64,000 nt of DNA from Candidatus Binatia bacterium. GTDB lineage: Bacteria; Desulfobacterota; Binatia; Bin18. The position numbers and the translations under genes are program-made. Position 1 is the first letter of the stretch; the number at the start of each line of letters is the position of its first letter. The stretch covers positions 1 to 64,000 of the forward strand of contig JAJEFA010000009.1 of assembly GCA_022820725.1 (NCBI GenBank). The letters are read 5' to 3'. A model generated the notes under the pieces. The model was not told where the DNA came from. It saw nothing but the letters and a program-made list of their open reading frames with translations, and did no database searches. Positions 17,047-25,807 of this stretch are shown here, piece by piece.

Positions 17047-17772
17047 CTACAGCACACCGAGGGGCGGCATGAGGTGAAGCTCGTCGGTATGAATACCGGT
17101 CGGCTGGGCGATGACGCTCAGCATGGCCTCGGCCACATCGCCCGGAGACAGCATTTTTGTCCGGTCCAGGTCTCCACCGCTTTTGTCCCACAGGGGAGTA
17201 TCGACCGCACCGGGAATCACCGCGGTGACTTTTATTCCTTCTGAACGGACTTCGGCGGCTAAGACCTTTGTCAGACCGAGGGCGCCGAATTTGGAGGCGG
17301 TATAGGCGGTTGAGCCAGGGAGGATCATGTGGCTGGCAATGGACAACACATTGAGGATGTGGCCGCTTTTTCGGGGTAGCATATGCTTGAGGGCGCTTTT
17401 ACAGCAGAGATATGTCCCACGCAGATTGACGTTCATGAGCATGTCCCAGTCTTCGGTGCGAGATTCCATGATGGGACCAAAAGCCGCGCCTCCGGCGCTC
17501 GTCACCAGAATATCAAGCTGTCCACATTCCTGGACGGCTCTCTCCATCAGGGCGGCGATTGATTGTTCGTCGGTGACATCAGTGGGAGCCGCAATGGCTC
17601 GGACGCCGGACTGGGCACATTCTTGGACAACTCCATCCAACGTCGCCTGGGTCCGGGCGGCGAGAACGACCTGTACCCCGGCCCGAGCAAGGGCGAGGGC
17701 GGTGGCACGACCTATACCCGAACTCGCCCCGGTAATAACGGCAACTTGGCCACGAAGTTTCTGGGATGACAT
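17047..17772 (-). CDS. SDR-family oxidoreductase
   Basis: A 241-residue classical short-chain dehydrogenase with TGASSGIG near 14-21, the SAGG variant of the NNAG motif and YTASKFG at the active site. The C-terminus MPPLGVL is typical of sepiapterin-reductase/YdfG-like SDRs. It lies just downstream (24 bp) of the tandem PTPS gene on the same strand. Because PTPS and sepiapterin reductase are consecutive enzymes of tetrahydropterin synthesis in some organisms, a pterin role is attractive but unproven. Confidence 0.88.
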   Translation of the reverse strand: MSSQKLRGQVAVITGASSGIGRATALALARAGVQVVLAARTQATLDGVVQECAQSGVRAIAAPTDVTDEQSIAALMERAVQECGQLDILVTSAGGAAFGPIMESRTEDWDMLMNVNLRGTYLCCKSALKHMLPRKSGHILNVLSIASHMILPGSTAYTASKFGALGLTKVLAAEVRSEGIKVTAVIPGAVDTPLWDKSGGDLDRTKMLSPGDVAEAMLSVIAQPTGIHTDELHLMPPLGVL

Positions 17773-17795
17773 GCTGGATTCCTTAGGCGCGATGT

Positions 17796-18632
17796 TTACG
17801 CGTCCTCTCCTTGATATTCAAAGAAGTTCTTCGGGGTTTCCCATAACCCAACTCGTGACAGGTGCGTGCCCAGACGGGGTTTCAGCAGGTTCCAAATGAC
17901 GTGGACAATGTTTTCTCCCGTGGGATTCAGATTGTGGAATTCCTCTGTTTCCCGATTGAGATGTTTATGATCGAAACGCTCGATCACCTCTTCCTGCACC
18001 ACCTGCATGAGTTCAACCAGGTCAAAAATCATACCTGTCCGTGGATCGATAGCGCCAGTGACAGTCACCTCTAATTCGTAATTATGCCCATGGCCGTGCG
18101 GATTGTTACACTTGCCAAAGATTTCTCTGTTCTGCTCATCGGATAAGTGCGGGCTGTGGAGCCGGTGGGCTGCGCTAAAGCTGAACGATTTTGTCAGTGC
18201 GGCCATAGTATTTCCCTCTCCGCCCGACACATCGGACCAGAGTGTTGGTTCTTCGTACAGGCGAACGCGAAAGAGCCGCGCTGCAGGCTGCTCCGCGCGT
18301 AACCGGTCTTCGAGATAGTCTCGCATATAGGCTGCAAGAGTTTCCGTCGTAGGAATGCGACGGCTGAAGGCCGGATGGTCGAGATTAATGAATTTATGGT
18401 CAAACTGGCCGGTGATCTCTTTGAGGAAGCGGTCGAGTTCCTTGATATTGATCACCATCCCGGTTTGCGGGTCGCTCTCTCCGTAAACGGTCACGCGCAG
18501 GACATAATTATGCCCATGGCCGTACGGACTGACGCATTTGCCAAAGGTCCGCCAATTTTCTTCCTCTGAAAAGTCGGGATTCCAATAGCGGTGAGACGCC
18601 TCAAATTCAACAAAGCGGGTGAGATGATACAT
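17796..18632 (-). CDS. Tandem-fused 6-pyruvoyl/6-carboxy-tetrahydropterin synthase-like protein
   Basis: A 278-residue protein made of two full PTPS/QueD-type domains, about 1-135 and 145-278. Each has an N-terminal zinc His (FEASHRYW; FSAAHRLH), the block GKCVSPYGHGHNY or GKCNNPHGHGHNY with catalytic Cys and two zinc His, the FDHKFINLD or FDHKHLN motif and a late Glu (LYEEPTLW; LWETPKNF). Single-domain enzymes are about 120-150 residues and form hexamers. Products could be 6-carboxytetrahydropterin for queuosine or 6-pyruvoyltetrahydropterin for biopterin-like cofactors. The adjacent SDR favours the latter, as inference. Confidence 0.9.
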   Translation of the reverse strand: MYHLTRFVEFEASHRYWNPDFSEEENWRTFGKCVSPYGHGHNYVLRVTVYGESDPQTGMVINIKELDRFLKEITGQFDHKFINLDHPAFSRRIPTTETLAAYMRDYLEDRLRAEQPAARLFRVRLYEEPTLWSDVSGGEGNTMAALTKSFSFSAAHRLHSPHLSDEQNREIFGKCNNPHGHGHNYELEVTVTGAIDPRTGMIFDLVELMQVVQEEVIERFDHKHLNRETEEFHNLNPTGENIVHVIWNLLKPRLGTHLSRVGLWETPKNFFEYQGEDA

Positions 18633-18749
18633 TGCGGCCTCGGCGGAGCTACCCCCTGAGGATGCAGTAATGGGTACAGAGGGTCAAGTAGGACAATTGC
18701 GGCATGCGACCTGGCAGAAGGAGGCGCTCGGATCTGTCAGCTCTGTGGG

Positions 18750-20033
18750 TCAGGCCCGACAGGTCAGGAGGGCAATTTCGCGCGGAGTAAAAAGACGGAT
18801 GCGCTGACCTGTGACGCCCAAGCCTCGATTCACATACAGGAAACAATTTCCGAGCGTATACTGGCCGCGTGGAAAGCGAGTGATAAAGCGGGCCAAATTG
18901 AACTGATGTGATTGGAACGGCAGGGCGAATTGACCGCCATGGGTATGGCCGGACAGGGTGAGATCAATACCGAGACTGGCGGCCGCGGGAAAAATGTCGG
19001 GACGGTGTGACAACAAAATAGTGGGCTCGTGGCGCGGAACGTCCGCTCTGAGACGGGTGAGGGTGGCATCCGCATCGAGTCCTCGGGCCCAATCCTTCCC
19101 GCGGTCGTCCAGGCCGATGAGATGGAGGGTTGTGCCTGCAATGGCAAGATGGACGACCTGGTCCCGTAGAAGCGTAATATGGGTGTAGTCTGCCAAGCCA
19201 GCTGCAACCGCGTGCGCTCCCGCATAGCGATCATGATTACCCAGGCAGGCAAAGACCCCGTGTCGAGCGTGGAGTGCGTTCAGGTACGGGAAGAAGTCCG
19301 GAATATGCACCGGGTTGGCGTCCAGGATATCGCCGGTCAGGAGAATGAGGTCCGGCTGTAGCTCATTGACTTTCTGCACATAGGTTTCGAGTTCCTGTGT
19401 GGTGAGATTCGTCCCAATGTGAAGGTCGCTGATCTGCACAATTGTGATGTGGGGACTTGTGGCTGGCCAATGGGCAAGAGAGAGTTCTCTCTCGGAGATG
19501 CGGAGTTGGCGCTGACCCCCAAAATAGCCATAGATGAAAAGGCTGGTAATGAGAATGAGACTCACGCCCGCAAAGAGTTGAAAGCCCAGTGTCAGCACGG
19601 GCTGAACAGAGAGGTGGAGTTCGGCAAAGGGGAAAAAGAATCCGCATATGGCGACGAGGAAAGAGAGGAGTGCCCATAAAACTCCACACAATACAAGAAA
19701 AACAAAGCAAAAGGCGCTGATAAAAGCCGAGGCAAAATAAATCCGGAGAGGGAGACGGAGCACTATGGGAAGGGCGGATAATCGTCGAGAGAAGCGTAAA
19801 AGAAAGAGGTTTAAGCAGAAAAGAATCAGTGAGACAGCAAGGGCCAGAGCTGCTGACGGTGGCGAGTAAGCTGGTAAAAAGATGCTCACAAACCAGACCG
19901 GAACGATCCACTGAGACACGCTGATCGTGATTAAAAGGAGTGTGAAGAAATTCGCAAAGAAAACGCCCGAAATCCAATGGAAAGCTTTTGGCGCGAGTTG
20001 GTGCAGGGAAGTTTTAGTCTGAGCCGTTGACAC
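18750..20033 (-). CDS. Membrane-anchored calcineurin-like metallophosphoesterase
   Basis: A 427-residue protein. The N-terminal half has about four to five TM helices (about 20-180). The C-terminal part, from about 185, is a metallophosphoesterase with all metal motifs: QISDLHIG, LLTGDILD, LGNHDRYAG, LLSHRPD and LSGHTHGGQF. This is the YkuE/YaeI-like layout, which acts on lipid or nucleotide phosphates at the membrane (UDP-diacylglucosamine hydrolase-like activity is known in the broader family). The substrate here is unknown. It stands alone between the PTPS gene and a minus-strand unknown gene. Confidence 0.88.
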   Translation of the reverse strand: MSTAQTKTSLHQLAPKAFHWISGVFFANFFTLLLITISVSQWIVPVWFVSIFLPAYSPPSAALALAVSLILFCLNLFLLRFSRRLSALPIVLRLPLRIYFASAFISAFCFVFLVLCGVLWALLSFLVAICGFFFPFAELHLSVQPVLTLGFQLFAGVSLILITSLFIYGYFGGQRQLRISERELSLAHWPATSPHITIVQISDLHIGTNLTTQELETYVQKVNELQPDLILLTGDILDANPVHIPDFFPYLNALHARHGVFACLGNHDRYAGAHAVAAGLADYTHITLLRDQVVHLAIAGTTLHLIGLDDRGKDWARGLDADATLTRLRADVPRHEPTILLSHRPDIFPAAASLGIDLTLSGHTHGGQFALPFQSHQFNLARFITRFPRGQYTLGNCFLYVNRGLGVTGQRIRLFTPREIALLTCRA

Positions 20034-20137
20034 AGTTATGCTCCGTAGAATTCGGGAGACTGAAATGCCATACCAGAAGCTAGAGTGGAGCAGCGATGAA
20101 GTAAAGACGGGTCGGCCCAGCGGAGTTGGTCGTCTTG

Positions 20138-20890
20138 TTAGGCGATAGGGTCGGCCAAGGCTTGCAAAATGCGCATCAGCCGTTGGATTTCCTCAGGTTT
20201 GATATCCTCGGGTAATTCAACGACGGCCCGACGGCCCGTGCCCAGTGGGATCTCCTGTCTACACAAGGAAACGTCAGTCACCGGCTGAAAGGGAGGAGGT
20301 GCTGGTTGAGAGGGGAGGGGGGAGGCGAGAGTTAAGGCCTCTTCTGGTGATGGACGAGTGGTTTGAGACGGGAGCGGGGAGGGGGCTGCTTGGGGACGAA
20401 GAATGCCTAAGCCGGCGAAACGTGATGAGTCCAGGAACGCACGAGAAACGACTTCCGCGTTCTTTTTGGTAAATCTATGTTTGATTATAAGCTGATTTGT
20501 CAGATTGATATCTGAAGGGAGACCCGTCTGTTCATATTGGGACAGCAGCCGCTGAAAGACCGTTGGTCGGCCGAGAGCCTCGCGTAAGGCTCGGCAACGT
20601 TCCGTCTCACCCATCGCGTGTTCTATTCTGATGAAAAGATCGCTCACCCGGAGATCTTTCCCGATAGCTTCGAGGAGGCCATACTGGCGTAAGCTGCTGA
20701 GTTTTCTATTAAAAGGCCCAGATTGCGGAGCGAGCGCAATGTGTTCGGCAATAGATTCCCGGCTTGTTGCGACCTGATTTTCGATACGAAAGACCTTCCG
20801 CGTATCCTCAAGGCACTCCTGGAGGCTGTAGGAAGGCGCATTCGGGCTTTTCGCGCGAGTGGTTTTTGCCTCAAGTGGCAGACTCTCCAT
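20138..20890 (-). CDS. Unknown protein with winged-helix-like N-terminal region
   Basis: I do not recognise this 250-residue protein. Residues about 20-85 (YSLQECLEDTRKVFRIEN, then SRESIAEHIALA, then KLSSLRQYGLLE) look like a DNA-binding winged helix. The middle is helical, about 170-205 is a proline/serine-rich linker, and the tail (IPLGTGRRAVVELPEDIKPE) resembles a small C-terminal element. It abuts an AT-rich region with DnaA-box-like sequences. It could be a regulator of that region, but this is only position-based. Confidence 0.6.
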   Translation of the reverse strand: MESLPLEAKTTRAKSPNAPSYSLQECLEDTRKVFRIENQVATSRESIAEHIALAPQSGPFNRKLSSLRQYGLLEAIGKDLRVSDLFIRIEHAMGETERCRALREALGRPTVFQRLLSQYEQTGLPSDINLTNQLIIKHRFTKKNAEVVSRAFLDSSRFAGLGILRPQAAPSPLPSQTTRPSPEEALTLASPLPSQPAPPPFQPVTDVSLCRQEIPLGTGRRAVVELPEDIKPEEIQRLMRILQALADPIA

Positions 20891-21367
20891 GTTTTACCTC
20901 CTACAAGGCGGTTATCCACAGGAAATAATGAATGTGGATACAGTAATATATTATCTCCCAAGTAATATTTGACTATAAATAGTAAGTAAATATTACTAAA
21001 CAAGATTTGATAATTCAACATCCGGTACACGGATTATTATTGAGCCGATTGACGGAATTCTCTGTTTGAGTAATCAAAGCCGTATTACAGAGGATAGCTC
21101 GGGGGATTTGTGAAGGCAGGCCGGGAGAATAGATAAAATATAAGTAAATATTTCTTCTAATAAAATATTAAAGCTGAATATATTTGTCTATAATAGCTAA
21201 AAATTATTATATCAGGGAAATTACTCTTTTTCAGCGAGATAAAAACTATAGAATATCTATTTATTACTAATCGGATTGTGACTGGATCTGAAAATGGTCA
21301 AGCTATGTAATGGAATATTGTTTCTTGACCCTCTGAGCGAGAATTCCTATGCTGCATATCGGGGAGT
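20891..21367. other. AT-rich divergent intergenic region with DnaA-box-like sites
   Basis: 477 bp, far richer in A+T than its surroundings. It holds TTATCCACA at 20912-20920 (a consensus DnaA box) and TGTGGATAC at 20933-20941 in the opposite orientation. A perfect 10-bp inverted repeat follows, AGTAATATTT at 20961-20970 and AAATATTACT at 20988-20997. It carries the promoters for the divergent genes at 20890 and 21368. It may be a replication-related site or simply a strong, perhaps silenced, regulatory region. Confidence 0.5.
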
Positions 21368-22087
21368 ATGGCGAACAGAAGTGTCAGCAAGAGTGTGAAA
21401 AAGAGGCGGCAACCTAAGCCAGCCGAGCGCCCTAGTGGAAAAATCTCCATTATTCTTGTTGATGATCACCCGATTTTTCTGGCCGGCCTCCAGGAGTTAT
21501 TTCGGAAACAGCCTGACTTTGAACTCCTTGGCGTAGCCGAGAGTGTAGCCGATCTTGAAACGCTCCTCGAAAAGAAAAAACCTCAGGTCATTCTCATGGA
21601 TTTCGAGCTGCCCGAGGGGGATGGGATTAGTGCGACGGCTTTTGTTCGTAAGCAGTCACCGGAAACCAAGGTTGTCATGCTTACCGGCTATGACAACCCG
21701 CCTCTTATCTTTCGTGCTCTGAAGGTTGGGGCCGTCGGATACCTTCTCAAAAATACCCGCTCTAAAGAGATTCTTGAAACGCTTCGCAAAGTCGCAGACG
21801 GAGAAGTGTTTTTGAATCCTGACTTAGCCAGTAAATTCTTGCACGAGTTTCAGCGTGATCAAGAGGTTGAAGAGTTGAGACGCCTGGTCCAGACACTGAC
21901 GAATCGAGAGGAGGAAGTCTTGCGTTCGGTGGCAACCGGCGCCTCGAATAAAGAGATCAGTCAGCAACTCTTTATTAGTGAACTCACGGTCAAGATGCAC
22001 CTTGCGAGTATTTTTCGAAAGTTACAGGTGAATGATCGGACGAAAGCGGCAGTGCTGGCGCTGAAAGCCGGTTTGGGGGACGAATGA
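21368..22087 (+). CDS. LuxR/NarL-type response regulator
   Basis: A 239-residue protein with a receiver domain at about 25-145 (acidic pair at 32-33, phospho-acceptor Asp78 in LMDFELPEGDG, conserved Thr in MLTGYD, Lys in LKNTRS). A LuxR-type helix-turn-helix follows at about 175-235 (LTNREEEVLRSVATGASNKE, HLASIFRKLQ). Its stop overlaps the start of the DUF1571 gene (ATGA), and the histidine kinase gene follows that, so these make one two-component operon. Confidence 0.93.
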   Translation: MANRSVSKSVKKRRQPKPAERPSGKISIILVDDHPIFLAGLQELFRKQPDFELLGVAESVADLETLLEKKKPQVILMDFELPEGDGISATAFVRKQSPETKVVMLTGYDNPPLIFRALKVGAVGYLLKNTRSKEILETLRKVADGEVFLNPDLASKFLHEFQRDQEVEELRRLVQTLTNREEEVLRSVATGASNKEISQQLFISELTVKMHLASIFRKLQVNDRTKAAVLALKAGLGDE

Positions 22088-23538
22088 CGCGGCTGGTCCC
22101 GATGGTGCTGTACACGCTCTCTCTGGTGTTATTTCTACCAAGAGGTGCGGGTGCCGAAGCCACGGAGAGGAAGGTGCAGGAACTCCTGACCGAGTGTCAA
22201 GCTGCGTATCACCGTCTGGTCGACTATCGCGGTATATTACGGCACGAGATATGGGAAAAGGGCGGGACCCAGAGGCAACACGAAATTGCGGTAACCTTTC
22301 GCAAGCCGTCTTCGCTGCTCATGCAGTGGCAATCGGGTTTATACCGCGGGACCACTCTGCTGACTCGACCTACCCGGGCGCTGGGAACCATTTTCATCAG
22401 ACTCGGCGGCTGGTTCGATTACGTTCGGGTCAGTATTCCTGCCACGGAAATTAGCGACCCTTTTGCACCAGCCCTTAAAGATGTGAACGCGTGGTTATAC
22501 ACACTCAGAGCCCTCTCTCAACGGCCCAGGGCCGACCGCAGTCTTCGGCTTGTTGCTCTTCAGCCGGGAGACCCACAATTGGCCGAAGGGCGAGTGATTC
22601 TGTCGGTGCCGGCTTTCCTCATTCCATTTCGTGACAATACGGTTGCGACGTATGAATTCGTGATCGAGCGGGGAACCGGTCTGCCGTTTGAACTGATCCT
22701 TCGAGGGACATCAGGAGAAGTCCGCCAACGCTTGTCGTATACCGACCTCCAGGTCAATACCGGCATTTCACAGCAAGTCTTTGAGCGTGAGTCTCCCGCG
22801 TCTGGGAACCCGAGCCTGTTTCGACCGAGGACCGACCTGGATGTCCGCGGATTTACCCAAAATTGGCTCCGCCGGGCAGGTGAAATCCAGGACTATACCG
22901 GGGTATGGGTGACTGAGTCGCGTCATGAGGGGCAGTTGAGCCGTCGGACGGCGAGATTCAAGTTTCGGAAACCGCTCGACGTCTATATGGCCTGGGAGCA
23001 GGAGGGTGGCGGACTCAAGGAGGCGCTGTTTCGGACGGGTTGGAATAGAGGGCGGGTCCGGGTCCGAACCTCGCTGTTCGGTATCCCGATCATTGGTGAT
23101 CTGGTGCCGGACGGCTCGTGGGTGCAAAGAGAACTGCACTATTCTCTGAAAGAGTTTGGATTTGATCGGGTTGTTGAACGGCTGCAGACGCAACTCTTGC
23201 AAGGGTGGCTACAGAGTGAGTTGGAAGTACGATTTCGTGGCATTCAAAAGCATGACGGTCGCCCCTGTTACGTCTTGGAATTTGTCTTCCCGAATACTCA
23301 ATGGCGAACTCATCCCCATTATCGTATCGTGCTGCACTGGGACATCGTCCATCGCGTACCGGTCAAACAAGAAGCCTACGATTGGAACAACCAGCTGGAT
23401 ACCCGCTACGGGTTTCAAGATCTCCGTTTCAACGTCTCGTTGAACGAATACGATTTTAACTCGACAAATCTCGAATATGGTTTTCTCTTATTCCGGCGTG
23501 TCCCGTGGCTTGATTGGTTTCTGACGGGACGGGAGTGA
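22084..23538 (+). CDS. Exported tandem DUF1571 (LolA-like fold) protein
   Basis: A 484-residue protein with a signal peptide at about 1-25 (VPMVLYTLSLVLFLPRGAGA). Two related halves follow: the first has YRGILRHEIWEKGG and FRKPSSLLMQWQSG, the second YTGVWVTESRHEGQ and FRKPLDVYMAWEQEG, the pattern of DUF1571, whose fold resembles LolA/LolB lipoprotein carriers. It is probably periplasmic or surface-associated. It is encoded between the response regulator and the kinase with overlapping stops and starts. It may be a periplasmic sensor partner or a regulated envelope protein. Confidence 0.8.
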   Translation: MTRLVPMVLYTLSLVLFLPRGAGAEATERKVQELLTECQAAYHRLVDYRGILRHEIWEKGGTQRQHEIAVTFRKPSSLLMQWQSGLYRGTTLLTRPTRALGTIFIRLGGWFDYVRVSIPATEISDPFAPALKDVNAWLYTLRALSQRPRADRSLRLVALQPGDPQLAEGRVILSVPAFLIPFRDNTVATYEFVIERGTGLPFELILRGTSGEVRQRLSYTDLQVNTGISQQVFERESPASGNPSLFRPRTDLDVRGFTQNWLRRAGEIQDYTGVWVTESRHEGQLSRRTARFKFRKPLDVYMAWEQEGGGLKEALFRTGWNRGRVRVRTSLFGIPIIGDLVPDGSWVQRELHYSLKEFGFDRVVERLQTQLLQGWLQSELEVRFRGIQKHDGRPCYVLEFVFPNTQWRTHPHYRIVLHWDIVHRVPVKQEAYDWNNQLDTRYGFQDLRFNVSLNEYDFNSTNLEYGFLLFRRVPWLDWFLTGRE

Positions 23539-25043
23539 TGAGCGACGAGAGAGGGCTCAGCTCTCTGCAAGCTGGAACCGCCGGCGGACTGCTCGGTCTT
23601 CTGTTAGCGGCGAGTGGTCTTGTCGCGTTTAATCTTGGCCATCTTGAGCTCTATCAGGCGTTCGTGCCTCTGCTGTGTATCGGGGTGTTGTTGCGGGTTG
23701 AGGTGGGACAAGACTGGTTCCTGTCTCTCTTACTCTTTGCCGTGACGAGTTCACTGCTGTATACGGTTGGGCTGTTTGCATTACCCTTACTCCTCGGATC
23801 AATATTCCTCGGTCTCCCCCTTGCTTTTGTGGTGAGATGGTGGGGCGTGGATGCCGTGCCACAAACCGTACGAGAGGACGTCCACCCGGTCCGACGGATT
23901 CTTGAATTGTGCGCGTTGCTGCAAATTGCCCTCTTTGTCCGTTATCTTGTCTACCGTTCGAGCGGTGGGCATATTCCCATTCATATTGGGGAATTTGAAG
24001 AACTGGCACGATTCATCCTGAGCGAAGCAGGTGGATGGGCTGTTTTTGCCCTGGGTTACGGCTTACAGCACCGAGCGCGGTATGGGACACTCTATACGTC
24101 CGGGCTCGATTTTGCAGGTAATTTCCCGACGTTGATGATTACGGGGCTCCTGCTGGTCACGCCGTATAGTGCGATCATGATTCTTGGGGTTAATACCTTC
24201 GGGGGGGCGGGGCTCTACTTGAGCGCTATTCCCGTTGGGGCGGCCCATGTGCTCCTGCGGACACTCACACTCCGCAAAAAAGAAATTGAGCGTCAAAATA
24301 CGCAACTTCAGTTGATGAATGTCGATATGGCAAGAAGTGAACGCATGGCGGCAATTGGCCATATGTCGTCAACGATATCGCACCAAATCCTCCAGAAAAT
24401 CGGCCTCTTGGGTCTTCAGTGCGACCTGTTGCGAGACACGCTGGACGAGACGCAGCCCCCGACCCACGAGATGATGGAAGAGGCTTCCCACCGGGTCGAA
24501 CAACTCGATGCGGCAATTACCGACTTGAACACCACGCTGTCTGATCTGCTGGTCTTTTCCCGTGACTTTGCCGTCCATCGTGAGCCTGGATTATTGAGCA
24601 AACTCCTGCAAGAGGCGGGGCAAGAAATTCACGAAGCCGCTCGGGCGCGAGGGGTGACGCTCCGCTATGAGCTTGCAATACAGGGTGAGGAACCTCTCAT
24701 GCCCGTTGATCATATCAAGCTCAAGCAGGCTGTCTTGAATCTCTTGACGAACGCGCTGGACGCCTCATCCGAAGATGGACAGATTACGATTGGTGCGCGA
24801 CGGGTGCAGGATCAGATGCAGGTCACAATCCGAGACAAGGGCACGGGTATTCCGGAAGGAGTGGATCAACAGATGTTTGCCCCCTTTGTTTCCACCAAGA
24901 AAACTGGTTCTGGCTTAGGGCTCGCCTTCACACAAAAGATTATTGAGCTCCATAGTGGAAGGATCTCCGCGCATAATAATAGAGAGGGAGGCGCGACCTT
25001 TACCTTTAGCCTTCCACTCGGCGTTCCAGAAAAAAAAGGATAA
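23538..25043 (+). CDS. Membrane sensor histidine kinase
   Basis: A 501-residue protein. I chose ATG 23538, overlapping the upstream stop as TGATG, over a GTG 24 bases earlier. The first about 255 residues hold seven or eight hydrophobic segments. A short coiled coil then leads to the phosphorylation helix (AAIGHMSSTISHQILQKIG, His in SHQ) and an ATPase domain with NLLTNALDA, DKGTGIPEG and KTGSGLGLAF. The kinase has no periplasmic loop of size, so it may sense within the membrane or through the neighbouring exported DUF1571 protein. Its stop overlaps the next start. Confidence 0.9.
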   Translation: MSDERGLSSLQAGTAGGLLGLLLAASGLVAFNLGHLELYQAFVPLLCIGVLLRVEVGQDWFLSLLLFAVTSSLLYTVGLFALPLLLGSIFLGLPLAFVVRWWGVDAVPQTVREDVHPVRRILELCALLQIALFVRYLVYRSSGGHIPIHIGEFEELARFILSEAGGWAVFALGYGLQHRARYGTLYTSGLDFAGNFPTLMITGLLLVTPYSAIMILGVNTFGGAGLYLSAIPVGAAHVLLRTLTLRKKEIERQNTQLQLMNVDMARSERMAAIGHMSSTISHQILQKIGLLGLQCDLLRDTLDETQPPTHEMMEEASHRVEQLDAAITDLNTTLSDLLVFSRDFAVHREPGLLSKLLQEAGQEIHEAARARGVTLRYELAIQGEEPLMPVDHIKLKQAVLNLLTNALDASSEDGQITIGARRVQDQMQVTIRDKGTGIPEGVDQQMFAPFVSTKKTGSGLGLAFTQKIIELHSGRISAHNNREGGATFTFSLPLGVPEKKG

Positions 25044-25807
25044 TGAGGCGTATGCAGTTACGGAGTGCACTCGCACTGGTGACCGGCGCGGGCCGCCGTA
25101 TAGGACGAGAAATTGCGATTGCTTTAGCGCAAAGGGGAGCGGATATGGTCCTGCACACGCATACCTCGTCAGGAGACGAGACGAGACGAGCTGTGCAACA
25201 ATATGGTCGCCGCGCCTGGATTGTCCGTGGCGATTTGGCAAATCGCCACGATGTACAGCGTATCGCCCGTGAAGCCCTGGAAAAAACAGGAAAAATCGAC
25301 ATTCTCATCAATAATGCGGCCGTGTTCTTTCCGACACCCGTCACCACCCTGACCGCGCGGGAATGGCACACGTTCCGTCAGACGAATATATCAGCCCCCT
25401 TCTTCCTCTCGATGCTCATCGGAAGACAAATGTATCGACAGGGACGGGGAAAAATCGTCTTTCTGGGAGATTGGAGCGGTCGGCGACCAAGTCGAAACTT
25501 TCTTCCCTATTGTGTATCCAAGGCTGGAGTCCACACGCTGACGCAGGCACTCGCAAAGGCTTTTGCCCCATATGTCCAAGTCAACGAAGTCGCTCCAGGC
25601 CCGGTTCTCCTTCCCGAAGACTATAGCCCGGAGCAGCAAGAAGAGCTGCGTGCACGTACGCCGCTGCAACGCTTCGGGAGCCCGCACGACCTTGCGCGTA
25701 CGGTCTGCTTTCTTCTGGAGTCGGGAGATTTCGTGACAGGGGCCAGCTATGTGGTTGACGGCGGTTGGCTGGCTCGGGGACCCGCCGGTACCGAGACCTC
25801 ACTATAA
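25043..25807 (+). CDS. Pteridine-reductase-like SDR
   Basis: A 254-residue short-chain dehydrogenase. The cofactor loop is TGAGRRIGRE; the Arg pair there is characteristic of PTR1/FolM pteridine reductases. INNAAVFFPT and YCVSKAG hold the remaining catalytic residues, and the end is VVDGGWLARG. The ATG overlaps the kinase stop (TAATG), so it is the fourth gene of the two-component operon. Dihydrofolate/dihydropterin reduction is a guess from the motif. The last 61 bp overlap the convergent NRDE gene. Confidence 0.82.
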   Translation: MRRMQLRSALALVTGAGRRIGREIAIALAQRGADMVLHTHTSSGDETRRAVQQYGRRAWIVRGDLANRHDVQRIAREALEKTGKIDILINNAAVFFPTPVTTLTAREWHTFRQTNISAPFFLSMLIGRQMYRQGRGKIVFLGDWSGRRPSRNFLPYCVSKAGVHTLTQALAKAFAPYVQVNEVAPGPVLLPEDYSPEQQEELRARTPLQRFGSPHDLARTVCFLLESGDFVTGASYVVDGGWLARGPAGTETSL

